DNA of 64,000 bases, from assembly GCF_014863355.1 (NCBI RefSeq), contig NZ_JACZEP010000017.1:18887-82886 (forward strand). Reading direction: 5' to 3'. Shown piece after piece: positions 38,036-46,143 of the stretch; the stretch's first letter is position 1, and every line of letters starts with the position of its first letter. The translations under genes were made by a program, and so were the position numbers. Source of the DNA: Aminobacter carboxidus (GTDB taxonomy: Bacteria; Pseudomonadota; Alphaproteobacteria; Rhizobiales; Rhizobiaceae). The notes under the pieces were generated by a model, which worked only from the letters and a program-made list of their open reading frames with translations, had not been told where the DNA came from and did not search any database.

Positions 38036-38226
38036 CGGCCGCCCCAGAGATGACCCCGCGGCTTTCGGACCAGCAGCTCCACGAGCTCGCCGACGACGCC
38101 TTCACCATCCTCAATTGGGCGAAGCGCCAGCGCTTCAACAAGGATCGCCAAGTCGAAGAGCTGATCCGAACCTTCGAGGTCCGCCTCGGATACCGCGCGC
38201 CCGTCATCGGCGAGGCGAAGCCATGA
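38032..38226 (+). CDS. Small helical protein
   Basis: 64 residues, ATGA-coupled on both sides. LSDQQLHELADDAFTILNWA then KRQRFNKDRQVEELIRTFEV; amphipathic and probably compact. No family recognised. Confidence 0.52.
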   Translation: MTAAPEMTPRLSDQQLHELADDAFTILNWAKRQRFNKDRQVEELIRTFEVRLGYRAPVIGEAKP

Positions 38227-38369
38227 TCCAGATCACCATCTTCGCGCTGACGATGCCGCCGTCCCCGATGTTCGAGCAGAAATTCGCCGATCCGGTCGAC
38301 GCCGATCGGTACGAGGCCTTCTGGCGCCGGCTCGGCCAGTGCCATATCCGCCGGCAGGTGCGGCCATGA
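38223..38369 (+). CDS. Small 48-residue protein
   Basis: Starts with ATGA overlap at 38223 and ends with ATGA overlap at 38366-38369. MIQITIFALTMPPSPMFEQK then FADPVDADRYEAFWRRLGQC; plausible compact protein below the usual annotation cut-off. Double coupling supports translation. Confidence 0.5.
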   Translation: MIQITIFALTMPPSPMFEQKFADPVDADRYEAFWRRLGQCHIRRQVRP

Positions 38370-38638
38370 TCGACATCGCCCCGACCACAGAAGTCGAGAC
38401 CAGGAAACGCGATCTCGCGATTGCAGCTGCATCGCAGGCGGCCGACGCGCTGGCCGAGTTGCTGCGCTACGCCCGTGAAGGCGACGGCTCTATGTCTGGC
38501 CCTTTCGGTACTGATGTTGTCGAGCAGTTGCTCGACGCGGCGAAGATGGCGGCCGAAATCGAAGGCTGGCCCAACCGCGATGAAGAACGCGACCAGGTCT
38601 ATGGGGCGCTCGTCAAGTTTCTTGAAGGGTGGGCGTGA
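38366..38638 (+). CDS. Small helical protein
   Basis: 90 residues from ATG 38366. Largely alpha-helical: RDLAIAAASQAADALAELLR, YAREGDG, VEQLLDAAKMAAEIEGWPNR. Coupled to both neighbours (ATGA before, TGATG after). No family recognised. Confidence 0.52.
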   Translation: MIDIAPTTEVETRKRDLAIAAASQAADALAELLRYAREGDGSMSGPFGTDVVEQLLDAAKMAAEIEGWPNRDEERDQVYGALVKFLEGWA

Positions 38639-38931
38639 TGGAGAGCCCGTTCACCCGCTTCACCGACAGCGAAGTCCGCGACATGCTGCACAGCGCTGGG
38701 CTGCCGGCGGCGCTCGACGCCGCCAATGTCGCTAGCCTTGGCCTTACCCGTATCATGACGCAGCGCCAGCGCGTGCTGGCAGCTTTCGCTGACAACCCTG
38801 ACGTCGATGCGATCTTTGCAGCATTGGGCCGGCAGGTGCCGAAATCCAGCATTAGGTCCTACCTCTGCCGCGCGGTTCCGAACGGCGAATGGCGGCAGCG
38901 CAACAAGCGCGGATCGGGCAGGGCGGCATGA
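38638..38931 (+). CDS. Small protein with possible winged-helix C-terminus
   Basis: 97 residues from ATG 38638 (MESPFTRFTDSEVRDMLHSA). The second half, TQRQRVLAAFADNPDVDAIF then ALGRQVPKSSIRSYLCRAVP, resembles a small wHTH with a recognition helix KSSIRSYL. Might bind DNA. Coupled to the exonuclease gene by ATGA. Confidence 0.5.
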   Translation: MESPFTRFTDSEVRDMLHSAGLPAALDAANVASLGLTRIMTQRQRVLAAFADNPDVDAIFAALGRQVPKSSIRSYLCRAVPNGEWRQRNKRGSGRAA

Positions 38932-39881
38932 CCATCCAGATAATCCGCCCCGCGGATCGCTCGGCCTGGCTTGCTGCCCGTGGCGTTGACGTCACCGCCA
39001 GCGTCGCCGGCACGCTCTTCGGTGTCGATCCCTACCGGACCCCATACGAACTCTGGGCCGAAAAGACCGGCCGGCTTTCTCCCGACGAGGAGGAAAGCGA
39101 GGCGATGGAACGCGGCAACCTCATGGAGCCTGTCGTCGTCGAGATGGTCAGGAAGCGGTACCCGGAATGGACCGTCACCTATGAGAACGACCGCGCCTAT
39201 TACCGCGACCCCGAACGTCGGATCGGGGCGACACCAGATGCCTTTCTTGTCAGGCCGGATCGCTTCGGCACCGGCAACATGCAGATCAAGACGGTTTCTC
39301 AGGATGCCTTCGAGAAGTACTGGCTGGATCCTGATAGCGGCGAAGTGGTGCCGCCGCTCTGGATCGCGGTTCAGACCATCACCGAGGCGCAGCTGACCGG
39401 TTGCCCATGGGCATGCGTCGCGCTTGTTGTCCTGACCGTGCGCGGCACCCTGAAGCTGCACGTCATCGATATCCCGATCGTTCTCAAGCTCTGGAACCGC
39501 CTCGTCGAGAAGGTCGGGATGTTCTGGGCGATGGTCAACAGCGGCCAGGAACCGGAGCCGGACTGGCAGCGCGACGGGCCCGTGGTGCTCGACATCTACC
39601 GCAACAGCATGCCGGAACGCCGGGATCTCACCGATCGTCAGGATATCGATGAACTCGTCGGCATCTACGTCGACGCGAAAGCAAAGGTGGCTGAGAACGC
39701 CGCCGTCGCGGATCGGATCCGGCCCCAGATCATCTACGCCCTCGGCACCGCCGAGATCGGCCAGACCGTGAACTGGCAGATCACCGCCCGATCCTCGGTA
39801 CGTACCGGAGATTTCGGCGAACCGATCAAGACGCGCGTGCTGCGCGTCAAACCACAGGAGATCCATAGTGGAAGTTTATGA
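38928..39881 (+). CDS. YqaJ/lambda-exonuclease-family recombination nuclease
   Basis: 317 residues. YqaJ features: SAWLAARGVDVTASVAGTLF and GVDPYRTPYELWAEKTG at the N-terminus, AMERGNLMEPVVVEMVRKRY, then the catalytic core GATPDAFL and MQIKTVS. In lambda exonuclease the E-x-K of the core is Glu-Leu-Lys; here Gln stands in the Glu position. The family degrades 5' ends to give 3' tails for the annealing protein. Coupled to its neighbour; start ATG 38928 sits in an ATGA overlap. Confidence 0.83.
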   Translation: MTIQIIRPADRSAWLAARGVDVTASVAGTLFGVDPYRTPYELWAEKTGRLSPDEEESEAMERGNLMEPVVVEMVRKRYPEWTVTYENDRAYYRDPERRIGATPDAFLVRPDRFGTGNMQIKTVSQDAFEKYWLDPDSGEVVPPLWIAVQTITEAQLTGCPWACVALVVLTVRGTLKLHVIDIPIVLKLWNRLVEKVGMFWAMVNSGQEPEPDWQRDGPVVLDIYRNSMPERRDLTDRQDIDELVGIYVDAKAKVAENAAVADRIRPQIIYALGTAEIGQTVNWQITARSSVRTGDFGEPIKTRVLRVKPQEIHSGSL

Positions 39882-40641
39882 CGCCCCATCCATCGCCGGG
39901 CCAGGGCACAACCTTGCCTCGGTTACCGACATCCTGAAAGACCGGTTCGTTGGGCTCATCGACGAGGTCGAGGACCTCGCCAACCAAGCGAACGCGGCAC
40001 GCGATGCCCTCGGGACCCCGCCCACGGTCACAACCGACGAACAGCGCGACCAGCTGACCAAGCTCGGCCTCGATGCCCACAAGCTCGGGAAACGGCTCGA
40101 TGAGACCAAGCTGGCGACAACGAAGCCGCTGCGCGATGAGGTCGCCGAAACGAACGGCTTCTTCCAGACGCTTGCCACCCGTCCGGACAAGATCAAGACC
40201 GCGTTCCAACAGCTGGTCGGTACCTACGATGAGGCCAAACGCGCCGAGGAACGCCGCAAGGCCGCCGAGGTGGCCGAACAGGCCCGCCAGGAGGCGCAGC
40301 GCAAGCTCGAAGAAGCGGCGGCATCCAGCCACGGCGTGATGAGCGATGTCGTGCTGAAGGAAGCGTCGGACGCCGAGCACCGCGCCGCAGTGCTCGAGAA
40401 CGCAGCGTTGTCCGCCGGCAGCGGCCCGACGCGGACCGAAGGCGGCACGATCAGCCGTGTGACGAAGTGGGATTTCCGCATCGTCGAAGCCGCCAAGATC
40501 GATCTCAACAAGCTGCGCGCCCATTTCTCGATCACCGACATCGAGAAGGCAGTCCGTGCCCACGTCCGCGCCAACCGCGATACCGCACCGATCGCCGGCG
40601 TCGAGATCTTCCCAGATACCAAAACCCAGTTCCGCGGCTGA
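39868..40641 (+). CDS. Recombination-module accessory protein
   Basis: 257 residues from GTG 39868, overlapping the exonuclease by 14 nt. Residues ~20-175 are charged coiled coil (FVGLIDEVEDLANQANAARD ... AEERRKAAEVAEQARQEAQR); the C-terminal ~70 residues form a conserved domain (ISRVTKWDFRIVEAAKIDLN, then VRAHVRANRDTAPIAGVEIF) found in many phages between exonuclease and annealing protein. Likely a regulator or loader of the recombination pair; unproven. Confidence 0.6.
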   Translation: MEVYDAPSIAGPGHNLASVTDILKDRFVGLIDEVEDLANQANAARDALGTPPTVTTDEQRDQLTKLGLDAHKLGKRLDETKLATTKPLRDEVAETNGFFQTLATRPDKIKTAFQQLVGTYDEAKRAEERRKAAEVAEQARQEAQRKLEEAAASSHGVMSDVVLKEASDAEHRAAVLENAALSAGSGPTRTEGGTISRVTKWDFRIVEAAKIDLNKLRAHFSITDIEKAVRAHVRANRDTAPIAGVEIFPDTKTQFRG

Positions 40642-40670
40642 TCGAGCCCCGGCAATAGGAGACCAATGCG

Positions 40671-41843
40671 ATGAACACCCCAACGCGTACGCCGGCGCAC
40701 GACCGCGAAACCGGTGAAATCGTTCAGCCCGGGAATCTGCCAGCCAGCTACCAGGCCGGCAATCAGAGCCTTGCGGTCCAACTCGCGATGGCCGAGCTCA
40801 ATCAGGACGTCGTCACGGCGAGGTCATTTCCGCGCTCCGTCTCCACGGTGATGCGCAACATTACCGAGCTCGTCATGCTGGACGAGCAGACCGCGAAGGA
40901 ATGCGTGTATGCGGTGCCGCGCGACGGCAAGACCATTCGCGGTCCCAGCATCAGGCTCGCCGAGATCATCGCCAGTCAGTGGGGCAACTGCCACTGCGCT
41001 TCCCGTGTCGTTCATATCGACCGGATCGAAAAGTACGTCGAATCCGAAGGCATCTTTCACGACCTCGAAACGGGCTTGAAGCGGACGGCAAGGACGCGCA
41101 AGGCGATCGCGAAGCGTGATGGTGGTGTCTACAGCCTCGACATGGTCATGACCGCCGGCAATGCGGCGGCCTCAATCGGCATGCGCGAGGCGATCCTCAA
41201 AGGCGTCCCGAAAGCGGTCTGGCGGCAGGCCTACGAGCATGCCGAGAAGGTCATCCGTGGAGATGTTACCACCTTGGCGGAGCGCCGCGGTGACGCAATG
41301 AAAGCGCTGCTCGGTCTCGGTGTAACAGCCGAACGTGTCTTCGCCGCGATCAACGTTGCTGGCCTCGAAGAGATCGGTCTCGATGAATTGGCCGACCTCT
41401 TCACGATGTACCAGGGCGTCAAAAATGGCGACACGAACGTCGACGAGGTGTTCCCGTCTCCGAAGCAGAAGGGTGATGAGCCTGCGACTCTGAAAGGCAA
41501 GCTGGACAAGCTCGCCGGCGACGATGTCGACAAGAACAAGAATGCCGCCGATGCGGCCAAGAAATCGGAGGCTGGTTCGTCCCCCGCCGCCTCCGACAAG
41601 CCCGGTAAGGCTGGCCCTGCGGCCACCGGGCAGCAGCCGTCGTCCGACTCCTCCCCCGAGTCGGACGACGGCGATCTCATCGCGGATGCCAACCGCAAGG
41701 GCCGCGCCGCCTATCGCAAGAACATGAACCGCAAGGCCAATCCGTTCAGGGAAGGTGCGGAACGTGACGCCTGGCTGGCCGGCTACAATGACGAAGCCGC
41801 CAAAGATGGCGACAACAGCCCCGAACCTGGTTCGGAGGACTGA
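40671..41843 (+). CDS. Probable single-strand annealing / recombination protein with RMF-like tail
   Basis: 390 residues; AGGAG precedes ATG 40671 by ~8-10 nt. Residues ~45-260 contain FPRSVSTVMRNITELVMLDE, RGPSIRLAEIIASQWGNCHC and VVHIDRIEKYVESEGIFHDL, a pattern I know from phage proteins that occupy the RecT/annealing slot next to YqaJ exonucleases. Residues ~265-345 are a low-complexity Lys/Ala/Ser linker. The C-terminal ~40 (KANPFREGAERDAWLAGYND) resembles a ribosome-modulation-factor-like motif (NPF ... R-x-AWLAG). Partner of the exonuclease by context. Confidence 0.6.
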   Translation: MNTPTRTPAHDRETGEIVQPGNLPASYQAGNQSLAVQLAMAELNQDVVTARSFPRSVSTVMRNITELVMLDEQTAKECVYAVPRDGKTIRGPSIRLAEIIASQWGNCHCASRVVHIDRIEKYVESEGIFHDLETGLKRTARTRKAIAKRDGGVYSLDMVMTAGNAAASIGMREAILKGVPKAVWRQAYEHAEKVIRGDVTTLAERRGDAMKALLGLGVTAERVFAAINVAGLEEIGLDELADLFTMYQGVKNGDTNVDEVFPSPKQKGDEPATLKGKLDKLAGDDVDKNKNAADAAKKSEAGSSPAASDKPGKAGPAATGQQPSSDSSPESDDGDLIADANRKGRAAYRKNMNRKANPFREGAERDAWLAGYNDEAAKDGDNSPEPGSED

Positions 41844-41846
41844 TCG

Positions 41847-42158
41847 ATGTCCCAGACCTCACGGTTTGGCCTCGGGCTCCCAGAGGCCACGGAAACGGGC
41901 AGCATCGAGTACGTCCGTGCTGTTCTCGATCCCCAGATCGACGAGCTGCAGAACCAGCTCGACCTCCTGCAGGGTGTCCGTCGCGCGATCGCGGGAACAT
42001 TCGGGATCGATCGGCGAGGGGACGAGGCCGGTAAGTTCGGCCAGCTCGCCGACGCCGCAAAACGCGCCGAATACGAAGGTGGCGGCGAACGCAGTTCCGA
42101 TGCCGAAGGCCGTCTGGTCCCCCGAGGTCGTGTCGAACGGCCGAGGATCGCATCATGA
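41847..42158 (+). CDS. Unknown protein with N-terminal helical pair
   Basis: 103 residues, GGTTCGGAGGA shortly upstream. IEYVRAVLDPQIDELQNQLD and LLQGVRRAIAGTFGIDRRGD suggest a helical hairpin; the rest is polar. Coupled to the next ORF by ATGA. No family recognised. Confidence 0.5.
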   Translation: MSQTSRFGLGLPEATETGSIEYVRAVLDPQIDELQNQLDLLQGVRRAIAGTFGIDRRGDEAGKFGQLADAAKRAEYEGGGERSSDAEGRLVPRGRVERPRIAS

Positions 42159-42304
42159 GTGCCGCGGTTGTGACGTTCCGCGTCCACTTCAAGGATGGCC
42201 TCTCCATCGATTTCGACGCCGCTGATGCCAAGGCCGCGCGGGCCGAGGCCGAGAAACAGCACCCCGCTCTCATCAGGAAGATCAAGGTCGTGAGGGAAAA
42301 ATGA
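42155..42304 (+). CDS. Small 49-residue protein
   Basis: MSAAVVTFRVHFKDGLSIDF then DAADAKAARAEAEKQHPALI and KVVREK. Beta hairpin plus helix, compact, with ATGA overlaps at both ends. The same alpha/beta mini-fold (VxFxDG...DAxxAxxAR) is common in phage operons; function unknown. Confidence 0.55.
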   Translation: MSAAVVTFRVHFKDGLSIDFDAADAKAARAEAEKQHPALIRKIKVVREK

Positions 42305-42660
42305 CCCAGGAAATCGAAGCGGTCAGCATCGACACTTATCGCGCCGGGATGCGTCAGCTGATGTCAGCGGCGGGGCCGGGCACCATACCGAATATGACCA
42401 AAGATGGCGTCGTCGATGTTCCCTATGCCGCCGGCGACCTGCTTTTGGCCAACGAGCAAGGCAATCTGATCTGCGGGCCTGTCAGCGTGCCAGGCGCCAT
42501 CGATCTAGCCGAACGGATCCTCGAAGGCGAACAGCGCGCGATTACGCATCCCCTGACGCTTTTCACCCTCGCAATGGCGCTGGCCGGCTTCCGGATCGAG
42601 CTCGATCCGGAGGCGGCTGTCATCGACATGCACCAATCACCGGAGCCCGACCCCAAATGA
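42301..42660 (+). CDS. Unknown rightward-operon protein
   Basis: 119 residues. N-terminus TYRAGMRQLMSAAGPGTIPN, a middle GDLLLANEQGNLICGPVSVP and a helical end THPLTLFTLAMALAGFRIEL. No motif recognised. ATGA-coupled to the preceding ORF and to the exonuclease gene. Confidence 0.5.
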   Translation: MTQEIEAVSIDTYRAGMRQLMSAAGPGTIPNMTKDGVVDVPYAAGDLLLANEQGNLICGPVSVPGAIDLAERILEGEQRAITHPLTLFTLAMALAGFRIELDPEAAVIDMHQSPEPDPK

Positions 42661-43367
42661 AGTACGCTGTCATCGATACAGAAACAAACGGCCTCTTTCG
42701 TTTCAAGGATGCCGCCGGCGTTCCGGTCCCCGCCGACGATCCGTCTCAGCCACGTCTTGCCCATCTCGGCATCATCCTGGTCGACGAGCAGCTCCGGGAA
42801 GAGCGTGCCATTGATCTGTACGTCCGGCCCGACGGCTGGAAGATGGAGCCCGACGCGTTTGCGGTAAACGGGCTCACCGACGAGTTCCTTGCCGAGAACG
42901 GCGCCGATGTTCTCGACGTCCTCGACCAGTATGTCCGGGTCATCGACGCCGGCTACGTCATCGTCGCCTTCAATGCCCAGTTCGACTGCAAGCAAATGCG
43001 CGGCGAACTCCGCCGTGCCGGCCTCGATGACAGGTTCGAGCAGACCCCGAACATCTGCGTCATGCGCGCCTCGACGGCGCTGAAGATCAAGAAGGCCTCC
43101 GGCAAAGGCGGTTTCCCTTCGCTATCTGATGTCTGCGCCCATTTCGGCATCGATCATAAAGCCGTCCATACCGCCGGCGGCGACGCACGTGCCGCCCTCG
43201 AGATCTTCCGTCGGCTTCACGCCGCCGGCGCGCTACCCACCGCACGCGTTCACTACTCGAAGACGCCGCCGCTGCATGCCACGGAACCGCCGGAAGGTCT
43301 GTCCGGAAAACAAGCGTCGATCGTCATCGTCGACGAAGTCGAAGCCTCGGTTCCAGAGCGCTTCTGA
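42657..43367 (+). CDS. DEDDh 3'-5' exonuclease (DnaQ-like)
   Basis: 236 residues. Motif I AVIDTETNGLF, motif II AFNAQFDCKQMR, motif III HTAGGDARAALEIF give the complete DEDDh set of DnaQ-type exonucleases. Likely trims DNA ends or proofreads during phage replication or recombination. A second DEDDh enzyme follows 0.6 kb downstream. Ends sharing a base with the next start. Confidence 0.82.
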   Translation: MKYAVIDTETNGLFRFKDAAGVPVPADDPSQPRLAHLGIILVDEQLREERAIDLYVRPDGWKMEPDAFAVNGLTDEFLAENGADVLDVLDQYVRVIDAGYVIVAFNAQFDCKQMRGELRRAGLDDRFEQTPNICVMRASTALKIKKASGKGGFPSLSDVCAHFGIDHKAVHTAGGDARAALEIFRRLHAAGALPTARVHYSKTPPLHATEPPEGLSGKQASIVIVDEVEASVPERF

Positions 43368-43810
43368 TGAGGCTCTCAGCAATCATCGTACGGCTCGCCG
43401 AACTCGGCATCAAGTTGCCGGTCCAGACCCATGTCGACGACAGCACCACGATCGCGGATGCCGACGGCAGTGAAATCTGTGTCATCGATCCCAACCACCA
43501 GCGCGACGACAGCACGGTCTTCGAGATCACTGCCCTCCTCGTCGGACTCATAAATGTGGCTTCGACGCCGGTTGCCAAGACGAGCTTAGACCCGTCCGAC
43601 ATCGGCGCCGAGGCCGTCGATATTGCCAACGAGCTTGGGGCGGTACTCCAAGGCAGGAACACAGCCGCTTGCTTCATCGCTCTCTCGATGGTGCTCGGTG
43701 CCTCGGCGGCCATGGCTGAGCGCCCGGACTTCGACGGCATGATGAAACGGATCGAGACCGGCGCCCGCGACAGCTTCCTTCGCACCATGCGGGAGCAAGG
43801 CCGTGGATAA
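43367..43810 (+). CDS. Unknown protein between the two exonucleases
   Basis: 147 residues. SAIIVRLAELGIKLPVQTHV then DDSTTIADADGSEICVIDPN; helical second half with TAACFIALSMVLGASAAMAE. Similar proteins accompany phage exonucleases in rhizobia, without known role. Overlaps the next GTG start by 8 nt. Confidence 0.5.
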   Translation: MRLSAIIVRLAELGIKLPVQTHVDDSTTIADADGSEICVIDPNHQRDDSTVFEITALLVGLINVASTPVAKTSLDPSDIGAEAVDIANELGAVLQGRNTAACFIALSMVLGASAAMAERPDFDGMMKRIETGARDSFLRTMREQGRG

Positions 43811-43991
43811 GCCGAAAATCGACATTCTCGATATGCCTGAGAACCCGACGCCGACAGAGCTAGGCGCTTGGGCGGCCTCGCTGGACGATCTCCCCCACAC
43901 ATTCAGCCTGGGGTTGGTCCGGGAGATGTTCAAGGAACGGCGAGCCGCTCGTCTCCGCGAGGTCGCGGCGTCTGGAGGGGCAAATGGCTGA
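43803..43991 (+). CDS. Small acidic helical protein
   Basis: 62 residues from GTG 43803 (MDKPKIDILDMPENPTPTEL), then GAWAASLDDLPHTFSLGLVR and EMFKERRAARLREVAA. Overlaps both neighbours by 8 nt. No family recognised. Confidence 0.5.
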   Translation: MDKPKIDILDMPENPTPTELGAWAASLDDLPHTFSLGLVREMFKERRAARLREVAASGGANG

Positions 43992-44772
43992 GCCATTCAC
44001 CCTGATCCGCGTCGTCGATACCGAAACCACTGGCATCGATGATCCCTGCGAGATGGTCGAGGTCGGCTGGACCGATGTTCGCCTGTTCCCAACCGGCTGG
44101 GAGATCGAACGCGGTCCCCAAAGCGTCCTCGTCAATCCTGGTATGGCGATCTCGTTTCCGGCGATGGCCGTCCATCACATCACGGATGAGCAGGCCGCGA
44201 GCGGGATATCGCCGTCCCAGGCGAAGCAGCATGTCCGCGCCGGCGCCGATATCTTGTGCGCCCACAACTCGGCCTTCGATAGCCGCTTCATCGGAACCGA
44301 TCGGCCGTGGATCTGCACTTTCAAGGCGGCACGGACAGCCTGGCCGGATATGCAATCCCATGGCAACAGCTCGATCCGGTACGAGCGGGGCCTCTGCCTC
44401 GGTGATGACCGCAGCCAGCCGTCGCACCGCGCCGGCCCCGATACCTGGGTGACTGCCCACATCCTGCTCGACCTCCTCAAGATCTATCAACCCGAAACCC
44501 TGATCGAGATGACGGGGAGGCCGGTCACCTTGATCAAGGTCGGATTTGGCGAGCACTTCGGAAAGCGCTGGTCCGACGTTCCAGACAAATACCTCGATTG
44601 GATCCTGAACAAGTCGAGCATGCCGTCGGATCCGAACCGCGAGGACGACGTCCACACCGCGCGTCTTGAGGTCAGCAAGCGCGCCGCAAAGGCCTCGACA
44701 TCATCGGCGCCGACATCGGCGGCGTCCACTCACGATCCCGATGCCTGGCGTAAAGAAATGGAGCGGTTCTGA
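43984..44772 (+). CDS. Second DEDDh exonuclease (ExoX-like)
   Basis: 262 residues. Motif I RVVDTETTGID, motif II CAHNSAFDSRF, motif III SHRAGPDTWVTAHIL. After the nuclease domain the segment FGEHFGKRWSDVPDKYLDWI resembles the C-terminal DUF3820-type piece found in ExoX-like proteins, with a disordered Ser/Ala tail. Distinct from the exonuclease at 42657 by the extra domain, so not a simple duplication. Confidence 0.8.
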   Translation: MAEPFTLIRVVDTETTGIDDPCEMVEVGWTDVRLFPTGWEIERGPQSVLVNPGMAISFPAMAVHHITDEQAASGISPSQAKQHVRAGADILCAHNSAFDSRFIGTDRPWICTFKAARTAWPDMQSHGNSSIRYERGLCLGDDRSQPSHRAGPDTWVTAHILLDLLKIYQPETLIEMTGRPVTLIKVGFGEHFGKRWSDVPDKYLDWILNKSSMPSDPNREDDVHTARLEVSKRAAKASTSSAPTSAASTHDPDAWRKEMERF

Positions 44773-45023
44773 TGGGCTACTTTCTCGCAGTCGCGTTGTC
44801 GTCGTTCTGGTCGTTCCTCGGTACCCTGATCATCCTGCTGATCGTCTTCATCGTGATCATGGGGCTGTTGGGCGTTGTCCTCCGGACCCGCAGTCAGCGC
44901 CGGAGCATGACCGAGACCGACATCATCAAGATCGTCCGTGGAGGTTTCGACGTCGGCAAGTTCGACGCCCAGATATCGCGCTTGATCAAGCGCAACCAAC
45001 AGCGCGGGGGACGAGATGGCTGA
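44772..45023 (+). CDS. Small single-pass membrane protein
   Basis: 83 residues. One long hydrophobic helix at ~5-37 (FLAVALSSFWSFLGTLIILL, IVFIVIMGLLGVVL) then a basic cytoplasmic part with DIIKIVRGGFDVGKFDAQIS. Coupled to the helicase gene by an 8-nt overlap. Might tether replication or recombination proteins to the membrane; not shown. Confidence 0.55.
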   Translation: MGYFLAVALSSFWSFLGTLIILLIVFIVIMGLLGVVLRTRSQRRSMTETDIIKIVRGGFDVGKFDAQISRLIKRNQQRGGRDG

Positions 45024-46143
45024 CTTTCGTCAGTGGTCGCCCCAGCAGGCATCCGCGCTCGATGCGGTGGCGCGTTGGTACGGCAGCGGCCTCGATCGCA
45101 AGCAAGTCTTCCGCGTCTTCGGTTACGCCGGCACCGGGAAAACCACGCTGGCGCGTTACTTCGCCGATGGTCTCAAGGGTGCCGTCCATTACGCCGCTTA
45201 CACCGGCAAGGCCGCAATGGTGATGCGCAAGAACGGTTGCCGCGGTGCGATGACGATCCACGCCACGATCTACAACGTCGACTTCAATCCGGAGACCGGC
45301 GTCAAGAAATTCGTTGTGAAGGATGTCGACGACCTCGGTGATGCCGCTCTGTTTGTCATCGACGAATGCTCGATGGTCGACGAGGAGATCGGCAAGGATC
45401 TGCTGTCGTTTGGTGTCCCTATTCTGGTTCTCGGGGATCCGGCGCAGTTGCCACCGGTCAAGGGTGGCGGATTCTTCACCGAGGCCGATCCCGATGTGAT
45501 GCTGACCGAGATCCATCGTCAGGCCGCCGAGAATCCTATCGTCCAGATGGCGACTACGATCCGCGAAGGTGGCCGACTCCAGTACGGCATCTATGGTGTC
45601 AGCTGCGTGATCTGTCGTGCCGATCTTACCCAGGACGACGTCATAGAAGCCGACCAGTTGCTGGTTGGTCTGAACAAAACCCGATCCGCCTACAATTTCC
45701 GGATGCGCGTTCTCCATGGCCGCACCGGCCCCATGCCGGAGGTCGGCGATCAACTGGTCTGTCTGAAGAACGACCGCGAAAAGGGCCTATTCAACGGCGG
45801 CCTCTGGAAGGTCGAGGAACTACTGAAGCTCCGGAAAGGCCATCTCAACGACCACTGCATCCGGATGCACGTCGCCTCGCTCGACTTCGAGAAGTCGCCA
45901 CCAGTCGAGATCAAGGTCCGGAAAGAGTTCTTCGAGGGCGCCGGAAACGAGATCCCATGGAAGGAACTCAACGGCACCCAGCAGTTCGACTACGGCTACG
46001 CACTCACTGTGCACAAGGCCCAGGGCTCCCAGTGGGAGACCGTCTGCCTGTTCGACGAGAGCGCCTCCTTTCAATCCGACCGCGCGCGCTGGCTCTACAC
46101 AGGCCTGACGCGTGCGGCCGAGAAAATCACGGTGGTGATGTGA
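45016..46143 (+). CDS. RecD/Dda-like SF1B helicase
   Basis: 375 residues. Walker A VFGYAGTGKTTLA, Walker B FVIDECSMVDEEI, motif III LVLGDPAQLPPV, then the C-terminal motifs ALTVHKAQGSQWE and LYTGLTRAAEK. Short single-protein SF1B helicases of this kind (Dda, RecD2-like) unwind 5'-3' and help replication start or recombination. Together with the two exonucleases and YqaJ this makes a complete recombination-dependent replication kit. Confidence 0.85.
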   Translation: MADFRQWSPQQASALDAVARWYGSGLDRKQVFRVFGYAGTGKTTLARYFADGLKGAVHYAAYTGKAAMVMRKNGCRGAMTIHATIYNVDFNPETGVKKFVVKDVDDLGDAALFVIDECSMVDEEIGKDLLSFGVPILVLGDPAQLPPVKGGGFFTEADPDVMLTEIHRQAAENPIVQMATTIREGGRLQYGIYGVSCVICRADLTQDDVIEADQLLVGLNKTRSAYNFRMRVLHGRTGPMPEVGDQLVCLKNDREKGLFNGGLWKVEELLKLRKGHLNDHCIRMHVASLDFEKSPPVEIKVRKEFFEGAGNEIPWKELNGTQQFDYGYALTVHKAQGSQWETVCLFDESASFQSDRARWLYTGLTRAAEKITVVM

